Below are positions 11,453 through 22,400 of a stretch of 64,000 nucleotides of DNA, piece by piece. Location: contig JAVHZZ010000003.1 of assembly GCA_036250195.1 (NCBI GenBank), positions 59,747,289-59,811,288 on the forward strand, in the 5' to 3' direction. The notes below the pieces were generated by a model. The model was not told where the DNA came from. It was given only the letters and a program-made list of their open reading frames with translations, and did not search any database. The position numbers and the translations under genes were made by a program. The stretch is from Mixophyes australis (lineage: Eukaryota; Chordata; Amphibia; Anura; Limnodynastidae). Positions within the stretch are counted from its first letter, which is position 1; every line of letters begins with the position of its first letter.

Positions 11453-11978
11453 TTTTATGGACCATAAAACAAAAACTATCAGCTATCTTGTATAAAAGAG
11501 CTACTAGTAGCATTCAGAAACATAGGAAAATGCTGCCGGAATCATGGTTTGAGATAAAGTTGTGATAATGGGGGAAGATTTTATTCTACTGCTGAGCAGA
11601 ATAACACAGACAGTGCACTTCTTTAATTCTGAAATTCTTAACAACAGAGACCACTTACTTATGCTCAGCTGCAATTATAAATACAATGTCACATTTCCCA
11701 AATAATGTAATGGTTTAGAAACTGTTATGGTATAAATTTACAATATTTTCACTTCGTACCAACTTTTGTTATCTGTTAAGTGATCCCATCTTTAATATAG
11801 TCATATCCACTTTTTGTTAGTATTTAGCTGTCTAAAGTAAGCTGTTTTTTATGTATTTTTTTTAACCTTTTCATGACTAGTGGTATTTTAATTTGTCATA
11901 ATGAATTGAATGTTTTGCTATGTATAAGTTAGATAAACTAAGAATAGCTTTCTAAAGATTTGGAACAATATTCTAGGG

Positions 11979-11981
<3 letters not shown>
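11453..11981. other. Unassigned AT-rich spacer
   Basis: No feature recognised. Confidence 0.45.

Positions 11982-12028
<47 letters not shown>
11982..12028. repeat. (AT)n microsatellite
   Basis: Uninterrupted AT dinucleotides next to a GT run, ending where the neighbouring LTR-like block begins. Confidence 0.96.
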
Positions 12029-12035
<7 letters not shown>

Positions 12036-12038
<3 letters not shown>

Positions 12039-13057
12039 AACCCCCTGTCACTGTGTGTAGTATGAGGTGCAAAGGGTACACAGTGCACCTCCTTCTCAAG
12101 CCCTGGCTAGCTGATGTGCATGGGTGTAGATAATCAGGGGGTCCCTGCACATGCAGGTGTTTCTTTGTAGTTAGTGGGACACAGTGGATGTCACTTTGGG
12201 GCAGTGTAATAGAAGTCACAATAATTTGGGCGCCAGACCATCTCTATGATAAACTGAACTTTTATTTACACTCCTCTTCCTCCAGCATGATAATCATAAT
12301 GGTTGCAGCAATAAAGAAAAATATATACATCTCCTTACTCTCTCCAGCACAGTTCTTAATGTAATCCAGATGTTATATAACATAAGTCATAGGTCTCTCT
12401 TACACTCCATACTCACTGCAGATCACCCTCCTCTGCAGGGGCACTCACATGGATGCTAATAGGCAGGCAGCTTCTCCTCCATGCAGCTCTGACACACTCT
12501 GTGTACCTCCCAACTGCAGCTCATCCCTCCTCTGCGGGGATGATGTCTCCTGTGCTCTGACACGTCACTCTTTGTACTCTCAGCCTCAGGATCTGACACT
12601 ACAGCTACCTTGCCTCTTGTAGCAGCCCTCACTCCAGGGCCTCTTCCATGCGAAGTGTCCCCCTCTCTCTTGGGTTATCTATAGTGGCATGGAGTTCTCC
12701 CCCTCATCCAGGGCACACATTCCTTGCCCTGGCTCAATCACCACGCTCAGACAGCCAGGCAATGCTGGGGGAGCCTGGGAGCTTCCACCCCAGGTCCCTA
12801 GCTACATCTCTCCTCTCCTCTGTCTCTCCTGTTTCTCCCCGTCTCTGTCTCTCTCCCTCTCTATTCCTATCCCCCCTCTATGACAGCCTCTCCTTCCTCT
12901 CACTCAGTCTCACAGGCTGGGCTGGGTTATCACCATGGTAACCAGTTTATGTAACTTTTTATAAACTTCTAGCTTACCCTCTAGGTGACCCCTCCTGTAT
13001 TCACTGAAGTGCAGGGTTTTACTAGAACACCACTAGGGGGGTGTTATATTCTCCCCC
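12036..13057 (-). mobile_element. Probable minus-strand LTR with adjacent polypurine tract
   Basis: The block (LTR part 12,036-13,048) begins TGTAACCCCC and ends GGGGGGTGTTATA, so its ends are inverted copies of a TGTAAC(A)CCCCC terminus, one end carrying a change in the terminal dinucleotide. On the minus strand it is immediately preceded by a purine run (13,049-13,057, GGGGGAGAA), as for a 3' LTR after its polypurine tract. Also on the minus strand a TATAAAAAG box lies at 12,952-12,960 and AATAAA at 12,261-12,266, in the order expected of U3-R-U5. No reverse-transcriptase domain is attached in this window. Ty3/gypsy is the likely class; I cannot confirm it without an internal domain. Confidence 0.55.
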
Positions 13058-13505
13058 GATTAGCTGGGCACCCTAAACTACACCTAGTGGGGCTGCCTAG
13101 CTAATCTCACTCACACCTAACTCACATATGCACACACACATGTAAACTTTTCTACATCACTATTGCATGAAAAATCACAGTGTTAAGTGAATACAGCATA
13201 GCAATACAATGGCAGTATGAATATAAAAAACATTTCACATTGCATACCCCACAACACTCAAAATGGATGTAAACATGTGAGTCACAGGTGTCCTGTTTTC
13301 TTACAATGTACATTCAAATGTGGCTTTATGCCAAAGCAATGTAGCACCTGCCCATGCCTGCCCATATCTCCCCCCTCCTGGGTTGAAAAGAGACAGGTGG
13401 CTCTCGTGGGCCCCTCCCAACAAATACATCTCCCCCAAGTCACATATCAGCAATATATGCAGGGGTGGCATTTGACCAGCGGTGTTGCCTTCCCCCCTTT
13501 CTCTC
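13058..13505. other. Unassigned; possible remnant of LTR-element interior
   Basis: Lies on the interior side of the probable LTR but shows no protease, reverse transcriptase, integrase or Gag motif on either strand. Confidence 0.35.
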
Positions 13506-14552
13506 CATATATACTTCCTACCTATTAAACTGCTCATTTAGTGTTTCTACTTCTGGTACATTCTCCCCTCCACTCCTACTATCTGTTGGGGTCCCAGAAG
13601 AATCTGTTCTTGGAACTTTACTTTTTTCATTGTACACCTCTTCTCTTGGGGCACTAATTTGCTCATTCAACCTCCAATACCACCTCTACGCTCTATCTAT
13701 ATCTCTTCCCCTGACCTCTCCCTTTCTGTACTATCTTGTGTAACCAACTCTCTTTCTGCTATCTCCACATGGATGTCCCAACGCTACCTAAAGCTCAACA
13801 TGTCCAAAACAGAGCTTATTATCTTCCCTCCACCCACAGTCACCACCTCCCCTCAAATCTCCCTCACTGTCAATAACAGCACAATTTCCTCAGTCTCCTA
13901 AACCTGCTGCCTTGGTGTCACACTTGACTCTGTCCTCTGCTTTATTGCTCACATCCAGACTTTCTCCCAGTCTTGTCCACTCCACCTTAGAAACATTGCA
14001 AGAATATATCCCTTTCTTTCCCAACATGCTGCCCAAACTCTTATCCACCACCCCTTTATACATCTCAAATCTCATATCAAAATACTCTCCCTCCCACCTG
14101 CTTGGAACTTTCTCTACTCCTTGCCTCATCTCTGGTAACCACCTCTCACCCCCACCTACAAGACTTCTCCCGTGCTGCTCCCCACTTATGGAATTCCCTA
14201 CCATGCTCAAACAGACTTTCCCACAGCCTTCAGATCTTTAGGCGTTCTCTAAAACCCATCTCTTTTTTTAAAGCTTACCTTATCCCTGATGATACTATTC
14301 ACAGTAATACACCTTTACAGCTGTCCCAATCTCCACTCTAAGCCATACTTGCTCCTTTTATTCCAGCTGTGCCCTCTTCCACTTAGATTGTAAGCTCTCT
14401 AATAAGCAGGATCCACCACACCCTATATTTTTATGTCTGCATTTATTTTGTCTGCCTTGTCTGTCCTTCTTTTATGTATGTCCAATTTTCCCTACTGTAT
14501 GGTGTTGCAGAGCACTGTGGGGCCTCACAAAGCTGTAATAATAATAATTAAT
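13506..14552 (+). pseudogene. L2/CR1-type LINE reverse transcriptase relic with 3' UTR
   Basis: Plus-strand frames give [17 protein letters not shown] (fingers/palm start), then YHLYA directly followed by LSISLP: the catalytic Y-A-D-D loop has lost its Asp-Asp and flanking residues. After a frameshift at about 13,740 come ISTWMSQRYLKLNMSKTEL, then LGVTLDS and LRNIARIYPFLS in a third frame (13,905-14,010), and DFSRAAPHLWNSLP with FRRSLKPISFF near 14,160-14,270. These are the L2/CR1 ORF2 motifs in normal order. The 3' UTR has TTAGATTGTAAGCTCTCTAA (14,383-14,402) and ends in (TAA)n near 14,550. With at least three frame changes and a lost active site, it is dead. Confidence 0.88.
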
Positions 14553-14639
14553 ATATGGATATATTGTTATTTTAGACTATATCCTAATATACTTTCAGCT
14601 ATTTCTCCTTGTAAAGTCTAATTTCACTTCTTATTCCCA

Positions 14640-15193
14640 TGATCCTTCATCTTCTCCAGCCATCCACCTAGCCCTCACTTCATGCTTGTTCTCATCACCT
14701 CTCTCTTCCCTGCCCCGTTACTCCTCCTCTTGCACTAGTTCCCCTCCACTCACTCCCCATTATGCCTGCTGTCGGTTTGCCCTCCCTTTAGCATGTAAGC
14801 TCTTACGGGCAGGGCCCTCTTGCCTCCTGTCTCCATACCTATTCTTCTGCTCCAACTTCACTGTACCAGCTATGTTTGGAACTTTTGGAGTCTTGTGGGT
14901 ATATTTACTAAACTACAGTTTCGAAAAAGTGGAGATGTTGCCTACAGCAACCAATCAGATTCTAGTTTCATTTATTTAGTACACTCAACAAAATGACAGC
15001 TAGAATTTGATTTGTTGCTATAGGCAACATCTCCACTTTTACTAACCCGCAGTTTAGTAAATAAACCACTTGGTATTAATCGTTTATTGTTCTGTACTGT
15101 TTTACCCTGTATGGTCTACTGTTTGTATTATGTACGGCACTGAGGAAATCTTGTGGCGCTATATAAATAAAGGATAATAATAATAATAATAAT
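14640..15193 (+). mobile_element. LINE 3' UTR, interrupted by a MITE
   Basis: The left part carries GCATGTAAGCTCTTACGGGC followed by AGGGCCCTCTTGCCTCC (14,789-14,828). The right part carries TGTACGGCACTGAGGAAATC, GGCGCTATATAAATAAAGG and a (TAA)n tail to 15,193. Between them sits the MITE at 14,897-15,067. The 5' limit is uncertain because no coding motif is present. Confidence 0.7.
14897..15067. mobile_element. Palindromic Harbinger-like MITE, copy 1
   Basis: Ends are GGGTATATTTACTAAACT and its inverse, followed inward by GGAGATGTTGCCTA and CAGCAACCAATCAGATTCTA, with the same motifs inverted in the right half. Full-length members are about 174 bp and flanked by TTA, as expected for PIF/Harbinger-type MITEs. 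This copy is inserted in a LINE 3' UTR and so postdates it. Confidence 0.88.
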
Positions 15194-16315
15194 CTCGCTA
15201 AGTCATCCTATCAATCTTAAGGTGTCATAACAAACAATCCAATAGCATAGGGCGTGGTATATTGGCAAGGATAAGTGTGAGAAATCCATTTAAATGATAT
15301 ATCTGAGATGTGTATTGTAATAACATGTTTTCCTGGTTCATTTCCTGACAGCAGTACCTGATTACAATTGATGTCCTTGTGCTAATTCACATAAAGAAAT
15401 GCAATGGATGGATCTAATGAGATTTTCTTAATTAGAAAGTTCCCCAGGGTCCTGTTTTCTTTGGTCTGGAATCATAGGATGTTTTCCTGTGCAAATGTAA
15501 TCATTGGCAATCAATGTAGATTTTGTTTTTTCATGAAATATGTGCAAGTTGTTCTGAATGTTGGTGAAACTCATTATGTATTATTATTCTGTAGGTATTG
15601 TCATCTGTATATGGACAACGACTCAGTACATATTTTGTGTGCAGGATGTAATATCTATTATGGACTAATATTGTAAAGATTAGGTTCTACTGAATATTTT
15701 CCACCGTTGTCCCCCAGTCTAGAAGACCCCAACCATTGACACAACATAGCTGTTTCCTGCGTGCACTTGTACTTGGCTTCTGTAGAGAGCTGTCTGCGAG
15801 TACAGGATACAATACACTGGTAGTAATGACTGCCAGTTCCTGAATGCATCTGTCCAACCAGGTTGTAATAGAAGTGATATATAATGATTTGTGGCTATAT
15901 ACAGCCGCGGTGGCCAAAATGGTATTTTTTCAGGAGGCTCACAAGTGGTCCTTGGTCCCACTAAGATGTTACGTAATTACCTTTACAGAGATACATCAGA
16001 TGACCTCATCAGATAAGAGCGCAGAGTGTTCACTTAGCGATGACGTTCTTGGTCTTGAGCCAGCCAGGGTTTCTCCCACTCCTAGGGCATAACCCATGTC
16101 TTCCCAACACTTTCTGTTGCCTCCAGTGCACTCGTCAACACACCAGTGCTTGAGCAGAGGGTGACCACATCACTCGCTGACCAATCACCATGCCCGTCCT
16201 CCTCCTGCTTTATGTTTACTTGGCTGTGAAAAGTCTTGTAACCAAGAATGGGAGCAGGTAATTAATGTGGTGTATTAAAAAGTATTTTTGTGTGTCTAGG
16301 CGGAATGTAGTCATT
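15194..16315. other. Unassigned spacer
   Basis: No gene or transposon recognised. Confidence 0.45.
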
Positions 16316-17588
16316 TCACGGATGGTGAATATGTCGACACATACTGTCCACACCAAAATGGAAACAGTTTAAATGTCGATATATTCCTTCTGTCAATAGT
16401 TGTAATGCAGCCAGCGGGTCCGGCACAAAATAGTTAATATTAAACAAAAACACACACAAACATGAACCTCAACCCCCCCTTCCCCCTCAAACACCTTAAC
16501 CCTAGCACTGCCGGTGGACCCGGGGGCACAATGCAGTAAATAAATACCAAACAGCTTAACTAACACTAGCGCTGCCAGTCTTGGCTGGTACTAGCAAAAT
16601 CAGGGTGACAAGAAGCGTGAAGTGCCCCCGATTTTACTAGAACCAGCACTAGGCTTTGCCAGCCGGGGTTGGAGGCAGGGGAACCCATAGCGTGGGTTCC
16701 CCTGCAAAAGCCAGCAAACCCATGGCTGTCTGGGCACGCTGGCCTTTGGGGAACCACAAGTGCCAGCATGCCCTGGCACCCAGGGCCCACTGTGGCCTGT
16801 AATGCACCAAGACAAAATGTAAATAGACCACACACCTCGTTTGACCAATAAATTTATTTAAAATAAATAATAAAAAAAATTACTAACCAACCACCAGGTT
16901 CTTCATCTGTAATGATTTCAATCTTCCAAGATTTGAAAGAATACCTAATAAAACTAATTGCACAACCACCAGCATGCCCAAACTGTTAATGGCAGCCTGA
17001 TCTTGCTGGGACCTGTAGTGCACCAACACAAAATGGTGTTTTTTTTGCTATAAATGTATATTTCATTACCCCACACCCACCGCTCACGAGTGTGGGATGA
17101 GCCCTAGTGGTTTCAGGGCTGGGCACCCCTTGGCAGGGGGGTCACTTTTCTTTTTTTGCAGATCCCATCTCCCTAGGGTATCCATGCTGACCAGCCTGGG
17201 GCAAGGGGTTGGAGGTTTTGGGTTCATGTTTGTGTATTTTTTACAAAAAAAAACACACAAACATTACAACTATTGACAGACATAATGTCACCATATTAAA
17301 CATGTGGACAGACTGAGGACACAAAGTCACCATTTTGGTGTGGACAGAATAAGGACACATGTCACCATTTTGGTGTGGACAGAATGAAGACACAATGACA
17401 CCATTTTGGTGTGGACAGAATAAGGACACAATGTCACCATTTTGGTATGAACAGAATGAGGACACAATGTTACTATTTTGGTGTGGACAGAATGAGGACA
17501 CAATGTCACTATTTTGGTGTGGACAGAATGAGGACACAATTTCATCATTTTGGTGTGGACAGTATAAGTGTCAACATATTCACCGTCA
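16316..17588. mobile_element. Long foldback element, about 1.27 kb
   Basis: The left arm (16,316-16,490) and right arm (about 17,195-17,588) are inverted copies: GGTGAATATGTCGACAC, TGTCCACACCAAAATGG, CTGTCAATAGTTGTAATG and CACAAACATGAACC occur on the left, and their reverse complements in mirrored order on the right. The single TGTCCACACCAAAATGG motif of the left arm corresponds to eight tandem copies on the right. The centre holds the hairpin AGGGGAACCCA/TGGGTTCCCCT (about 16,677-16,703). No coding region or clear target duplication is visible. Non-autonomous DNA-transposon type is inferred. Confidence 0.78.
17288..17575. repeat. 36-bp minisatellite, about 8 copies
   Basis: The unit contains CACCATTTTGGTGTGGACAG followed by AATGAGGACACAATGT. 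Copies differ at few positions. It lies entirely within the right arm of the foldback element. The 36-bp period keeps two overlapping plus-strand frames open, giving 12-residue repeats that are not evidence for a protein. Confidence 0.93.
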
Positions 17589-18690
17589 CAAAATCGTACA
17601 CAACCCATCTAGGCACAAGGAATAAAATATTATTTCCTAGTAAATGTTAAGTGTCTCTCATTGGCTGTCTGAAATGTTGTGGATATATAATTTCACATGA
17701 GAATAACGGAAGTTAACGAATCAGTAGCAAAACATATAGATTCTGCTCACAGGTGTTTAGTGCACCTCAGTCAGAAAACTTGGTTATTTGTTGTCACTGA
17801 GCTAGATAATATATAAATTATCTAATTCCAAACGTAACATATCAATCCGCCTTAAAATGGGGGACAATTTTATTATTTATATTTCCTGCAGCGTCAGTAT
17901 AAGCATTCATAATGCTTCTCCTTCACATGGGCATGAGATATAACTGAGGGAACAGCTTAGATGAAGTATTACCATTAATATACCGCACAATAAGACTGAG
18001 AAACATACATCAAAACTCCAAACTGGCTACAAGAAAGAAACAGCAACATTCATTAATGACGGACGATCTCAAGACGTCTATTGTTGAATGTAAACCAGAG
18101 AAAGAAAGGGGCTTTGAACTTGTACAGTAGGAGGGAAGTGGTACATGACCAATTATACATGGCTCAAATCATGGTGGAGAATATCCAAATTTAGCAATTT
18201 TAGACCTTTCACAAAACACAAATAGGGGCAGGAATTCTTAAAAGGAGAAGAAAAAAAGGGAACATAAACCAACAGATCAAAAGTTCTTTTATTTTTGTGT
18301 TGGGGAATAATAGTAACTAAACATCTGCTCTGTGCGCTCCATCTGTTGCTGTATGGAGGCCTTATTTCACATGCGCTGGAAGCTATTAGAAAATGCCAGG
18401 ATGAAGGCTGATTAAAGGCATGGAGAACAAGGACTGTGTGTCTTACAACCCCATTGAACTGGCAGCCTACTATTAACAGGCAGTTTGTGGTTATGAGCAG
18501 TTATGCAATGAGAATTACATGCATTGCATTCTGATGGAAAGCTTCCTGTAATAAGGGCATTGTTCATATACAAGGACATGAGGAATCTGCCGCAGCATGT
18601 TTCTTTCTACATTGGATTATTGTCATTCAACATGAAAAATCTTGAAACAGTTAAAAAGTGCTGAATCCTTGTTATCTACCATAGTATAAG
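17589..18690. other. Unassigned AT-rich spacer
   Basis: No gene or transposon recognised. Confidence 0.45.
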
Positions 18691-18694
18691 TTAA

Positions 18695-19113
18695 GCTGGG
18701 TACACACTACACAGTTTTCATCCAATAATCGGCTAAATCAGCCGACATACGACCGCTCGTTCAAAAGTCGGGTCAGTGTGTGCAGTGACATGATGGTCGA
18801 AAGTCTGCCCAAATGGACGATTGTCGCCTCATTTGGTTGGTCGTACCATTTAATATTTTCGTTCCAATCTCATTTCCGCTGTGTAGTGTGTATAAACCTC
18901 CGACCGATCCACAACAGTGAGTACAAAATTACAGTCATTGCTCACGACAACAGGGCTGTAAAAAGTCGCTAAAGGGACGTCCGCTCTTGCTTTTATCGTC
19001 CAAAACAAGGCTAGTGTGTATGCAGTCCATGGACCGAGCGATCGGAACATCGATCGCATGTAAAATTGATCGGCATAAAAAGTTGGTGGAAAATTCTGTA
19101 GTGTGTACCCAGC
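18695..19113. mobile_element. MITE with GCTGGGTACACACTACA termini, TTAA-type
   Basis: The left end is GCTGGGTACACACTACACAG and the right end is the reverse complement of GCTGGGTACACACTACAGAA. The left flank is TTAA (18,691-18,694) and the right flank TTTA (19,114-19,117), suggesting a TTAA target duplication with one change, as for Kolobok or piggyBac-type elements. The interior has no reading frame with transposase motifs. Confidence 0.8.
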
Positions 19114-19395
19114 TTTACTGTCCTCTGTTATCAGTCACCCTGGACACTGAAACTTTCCTTGCATTCAATAGTTTTAACGAGATTGAAGAGACCCAATTAT
19201 TGGGTACACAGGCCTATAAACCAGATCACACAGTTAGTGGGGTCAGATCACCCCAACCAGATGTCCACATTTTCGGGTAGGCTCACACAACCAGAGATAT
19301 GACAGTAATTCCATATACAGACATTTGGGACTAGCACCTAACTTTCAATAAGTACACTAAAATCGCTGTATGTGTGGACAACTTTACTCTGTTGA

Positions 19396-19582
19396 GCTTC
19401 TCAAACCTTTACATATATATGTGTGGATGTCAATCTTAGATCTTCTGAAACCTTTACATATATATGTGTGGATGTCAATCTTAGATCTTCTGAAACCTTT
19501 ACATATATATGTGTGGATGTCAATCTTAGATCTTCTGAAACCTTTACATACATATGTGTGGATGTCAATCTTAGATATTCTA
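19396..19582. repeat. 45-bp minisatellite, about 4 copies
   Basis: AAACCTTTACATATATATGT starts at 19,403, 19,448 and 19,493 and, with one change, near 19,538; each copy is followed by GTGGATGTCAATCTTAGAT. Near identity of copies indicates recent amplification. Confidence 0.95.
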
Positions 19583-20084
19583 TCTAAACCCCACCACTGT
19601 AGGATTCACATCTATGGCTGGGCTATCACCATACTACAGTGAATGGCAGCTGAGATCTCACAGCCAGCATCAACAATCACTATTAGGAACTTTGGTGAAT
19701 TGAATATTCTTTTGGATATCTGATCATATTCTCAGTTCACAGACACCAAGGTCACAATGAGCACTATGTTCACTGTAAGTAAGCAGGGGTCCCTTAAAGT
19801 GTCTTATAAGACGCTCTCCTGCTGCGCCTCTTAGCATTAGCGATTGTGTTTTTAAGCTGTCTACGCACACTACAATCCAGTCATAACCAAACAATCACCA
19901 CCAAACCAAGCAAACAAAAATCTGTGAGCAACATGGGCATACAAGATTGATGGTCACATTGGACAATTCCAATTCGATGGATAGGCTCAACGGACAAAGG
20001 GTACAATGCTCCCGTCAGCTGGTGGCCCTTCCAAATTAAACTAGCCCGATTTTGATTTTTTTTTTTTGTTGTGAACCCACCAAG
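19583..20084. other. Spacer with a possible MITE end
   Basis: TTAAGCTGTCTACGCACACT near 19,851 resembles the terminus of the element at 18,695 (TTAAGCTGGGTACACACTAC), but I find no matching right end. Nothing else is recognised. Confidence 0.3.
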
Positions 20085-20213
20085 GGGTATATTTACTAAA
20101 CTGCGGGTTTTAAAAAGTGGAGATGTTGCCTATAGCAACCAATCAGATTGTAGCTGTCATTTTGTACAATGCACTAAATAAATAATAACTAGAATCTGAT
20201 TGGTTGCTATAGG
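20085..20213. mobile_element. Palindromic Harbinger-like MITE, copy 2, right end lost
   Basis: It begins GGGGTATATTTACTAAACTG and continues through the family motifs to TTGGTTGCTATAGGC, after which the expected terminal 35-40 bp are missing. The other copies in this window show what has been lost. Confidence 0.88.
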
Positions 20214-21200
20214 CCAAATGTTGATTATGAGTCAATTTGTATAATTACCAGCATCACTTTCATGGCCCTTAGATGCAGTCAAGGTCAAACTTTACATTTA
20301 AAGGTTGATCACATTTAATTATAAGAGTTATTGTACACTAAAAAAATAATTTTAACAGTGTTTTTCATGAAATACACACACAGCTGCAAATATAACATAT
20401 AGAAAAGACTGGAACATCAAGAAAACAATATAAAAAAATATATAAACATGTATTTCTAACAAAATAAATAGAGCATTTCTATAATATTTATTTTTACACA
20501 ATATTTTTAAAATGGATATTTTGAAACTAGGTTTTCTTAGATCCAAGCACTCCTGGATACATGAAAACAAACTGCCTGCGATGGGTTGAAAGATACATAG
20601 GCAAGAATCCTTTTCATTCTGTTTTGAAGTCACTAGAACTCATCTGATAAACAGCTGCTAACATGGTAGAAAGATAAGGAAGGAATACGTTAGAAGATAA
20701 AATTCAATTTATCAGCAACTGGGTTTAATCTAATTTAATTCCTTATCTTTACGAGAATTTAAACGTATTATTGTTATTCTTAATTGAAATATTCTTCCTT
20801 TTTAACATCAGTTATAAAAAAAATTAATCCATGACTGTAATGTTCTTTATTAATCACAGTTTATTAATGAGTGGAGAATGAAAACAAGACCACTGTAACT
20901 GTTTTAATGTCTGAATCAAAGCTCAGGCATATGTAGTGTATAGATAGATGCATGGAAGTAAATTATGAATAGATATAATTTCCTTTCTAATTTACCTGTA
21001 ATAGCTGGCCATTCTCTAATCAGTGATAGCATTCTAAAATTTGTTACATTTTCCCATAAGATCATAAAACTGGAATTAGCTTAGACTTTTACAAGTGTCT
21101 ATCGGTACCTGTAGCTTGAGAAACAAAGCGTAAGCTCCCGTGGGCAATCATACGTAAATACTCAAAGAACTCTCGTGTCACTAGCTTTTTTCATGAATAT
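20214..21200. other. Unassigned AT-rich spacer
   Basis: No gene or transposon recognised. Confidence 0.45.
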
Positions 21201-21203
21201 TTA

Positions 21204-21377
21204 GGGCTAGATTTACTAAGCTGCGGGTTTGAAAAAGTGGGATGTTGCCTATAGCATCCAACCAGATTCTAGCTGTCATTTTGTAGAAGGTACTAAATAA
21301 ATGAAAGCTAGAATCTGATTGGTTGCTATAGGCAACATCCCCACTTTTTATAACCCGCAGCTTAGTAAATCTAGCCC
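21204..21377. mobile_element. Palindromic Harbinger-like MITE, copy 3, complete
   Basis: Full element with termini GGGCTAGATTTACTAAGCTG and its inverse, bounded by TTA on both sides (21,201-21,203 and 21,378-21,380). This copy defines the 174-bp length and the 3-bp target duplication of the family in this window. Confidence 0.93.
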
Positions 21378-21380
21378 TTA

Positions 21381-22095
21381 GTCATTATAAGGCAATCAAA
21401 GGGTTTTGCCAGGATTAGCGAACAATATGTTACCAACAAAATTGAAAAATTAAATTTAATTGTGATTTTAACTGGACCGAATATGAGTTTACAGTGAACT
21501 ACGGCAGCAGCATTGTTAAATGGAAACTTTTAATTTTGTCTTTACTTAGTGAAAAATAATCTGAAACCTACTAAACAGTAGCAAACCCCAATGCACATAT
21601 TTTCTTTTTCTTTTTTTCTTTTTTTTTTTAGTTGTTGTTTTTGCTTTGTGGTTTGCTAATTGATGGCTTGTTTTAGTTTAATCCTGGCCACACACGTAGT
21701 GGGCCAAACAGCAGCGCCAGATGTTTGACCTGATGGCCTTACAAAAATGGTGATATTTCCATACACACATGGAATGTGCAATTTAGCCAATCGGACTTAT
21801 AAACAAGTGTGAAAATAATCAGATTGACTCTGTGCTGTTTTTTGGGGGGGCAAATGTCACAAACTGCAGCTCCTGTGATGGTTCCTGCTGCCTCGCCACA
21901 GCAGCAGTTTGTCTGTAATACCAAGGCTAGACATTACAAATTGTTGCCATGTAGATATAACTCACTTGCTTTTGGTGTACTGGTATGTAAACTGGCAGGA
22001 GGAACATATATGGCAGATTCCATCCACTAGTGGCACTGGTTAACCAGGCACACATGTCAAACAGATGAGATCAGAATAAGTAGACTGTTATAGGT
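21381..22095. other. Spacer, possibly containing another MITE
   Basis: CCTGGCCACACACGTAG near 21,684 and TAACCAGGCACACATG near 22,040 could be diverged inverted ends of a 360-bp element, but the match is too weak to call. Confidence 0.3.
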
Positions 22096-22400
22096 TCAGG
22101 TGTTATTATTATTATTATTATCATTTATTTGTTAGGCACCACAAGAGTTCAGCAGCGCTGTACACAGTACAAGAGTAGACTAAACAGGGTGAGACATTAC
22201 TGAACAACAAACAAATAATACCAATACTTCAGAAACTTCAGGCAGGCTAATGCAGTAAAATGGAGCAGAAAAACAGGTATAGAGACAGGAGGGAAGAGGG
22301 CCCTGCTCATATGAGCTTACATCCTAAGGGAGGGTGAACAAAAATCAGGCACAAAGGGGAGCCAGTAGAAGTGTGGGGGAGAGAAAAGGGGGTCGGGAGG

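Noticed and set aside
21684..22055. Possible additional MITE with CCTGG(C)CACACA-type ends
   Set aside because: The inverted match is short and imperfect and no target duplication was found.
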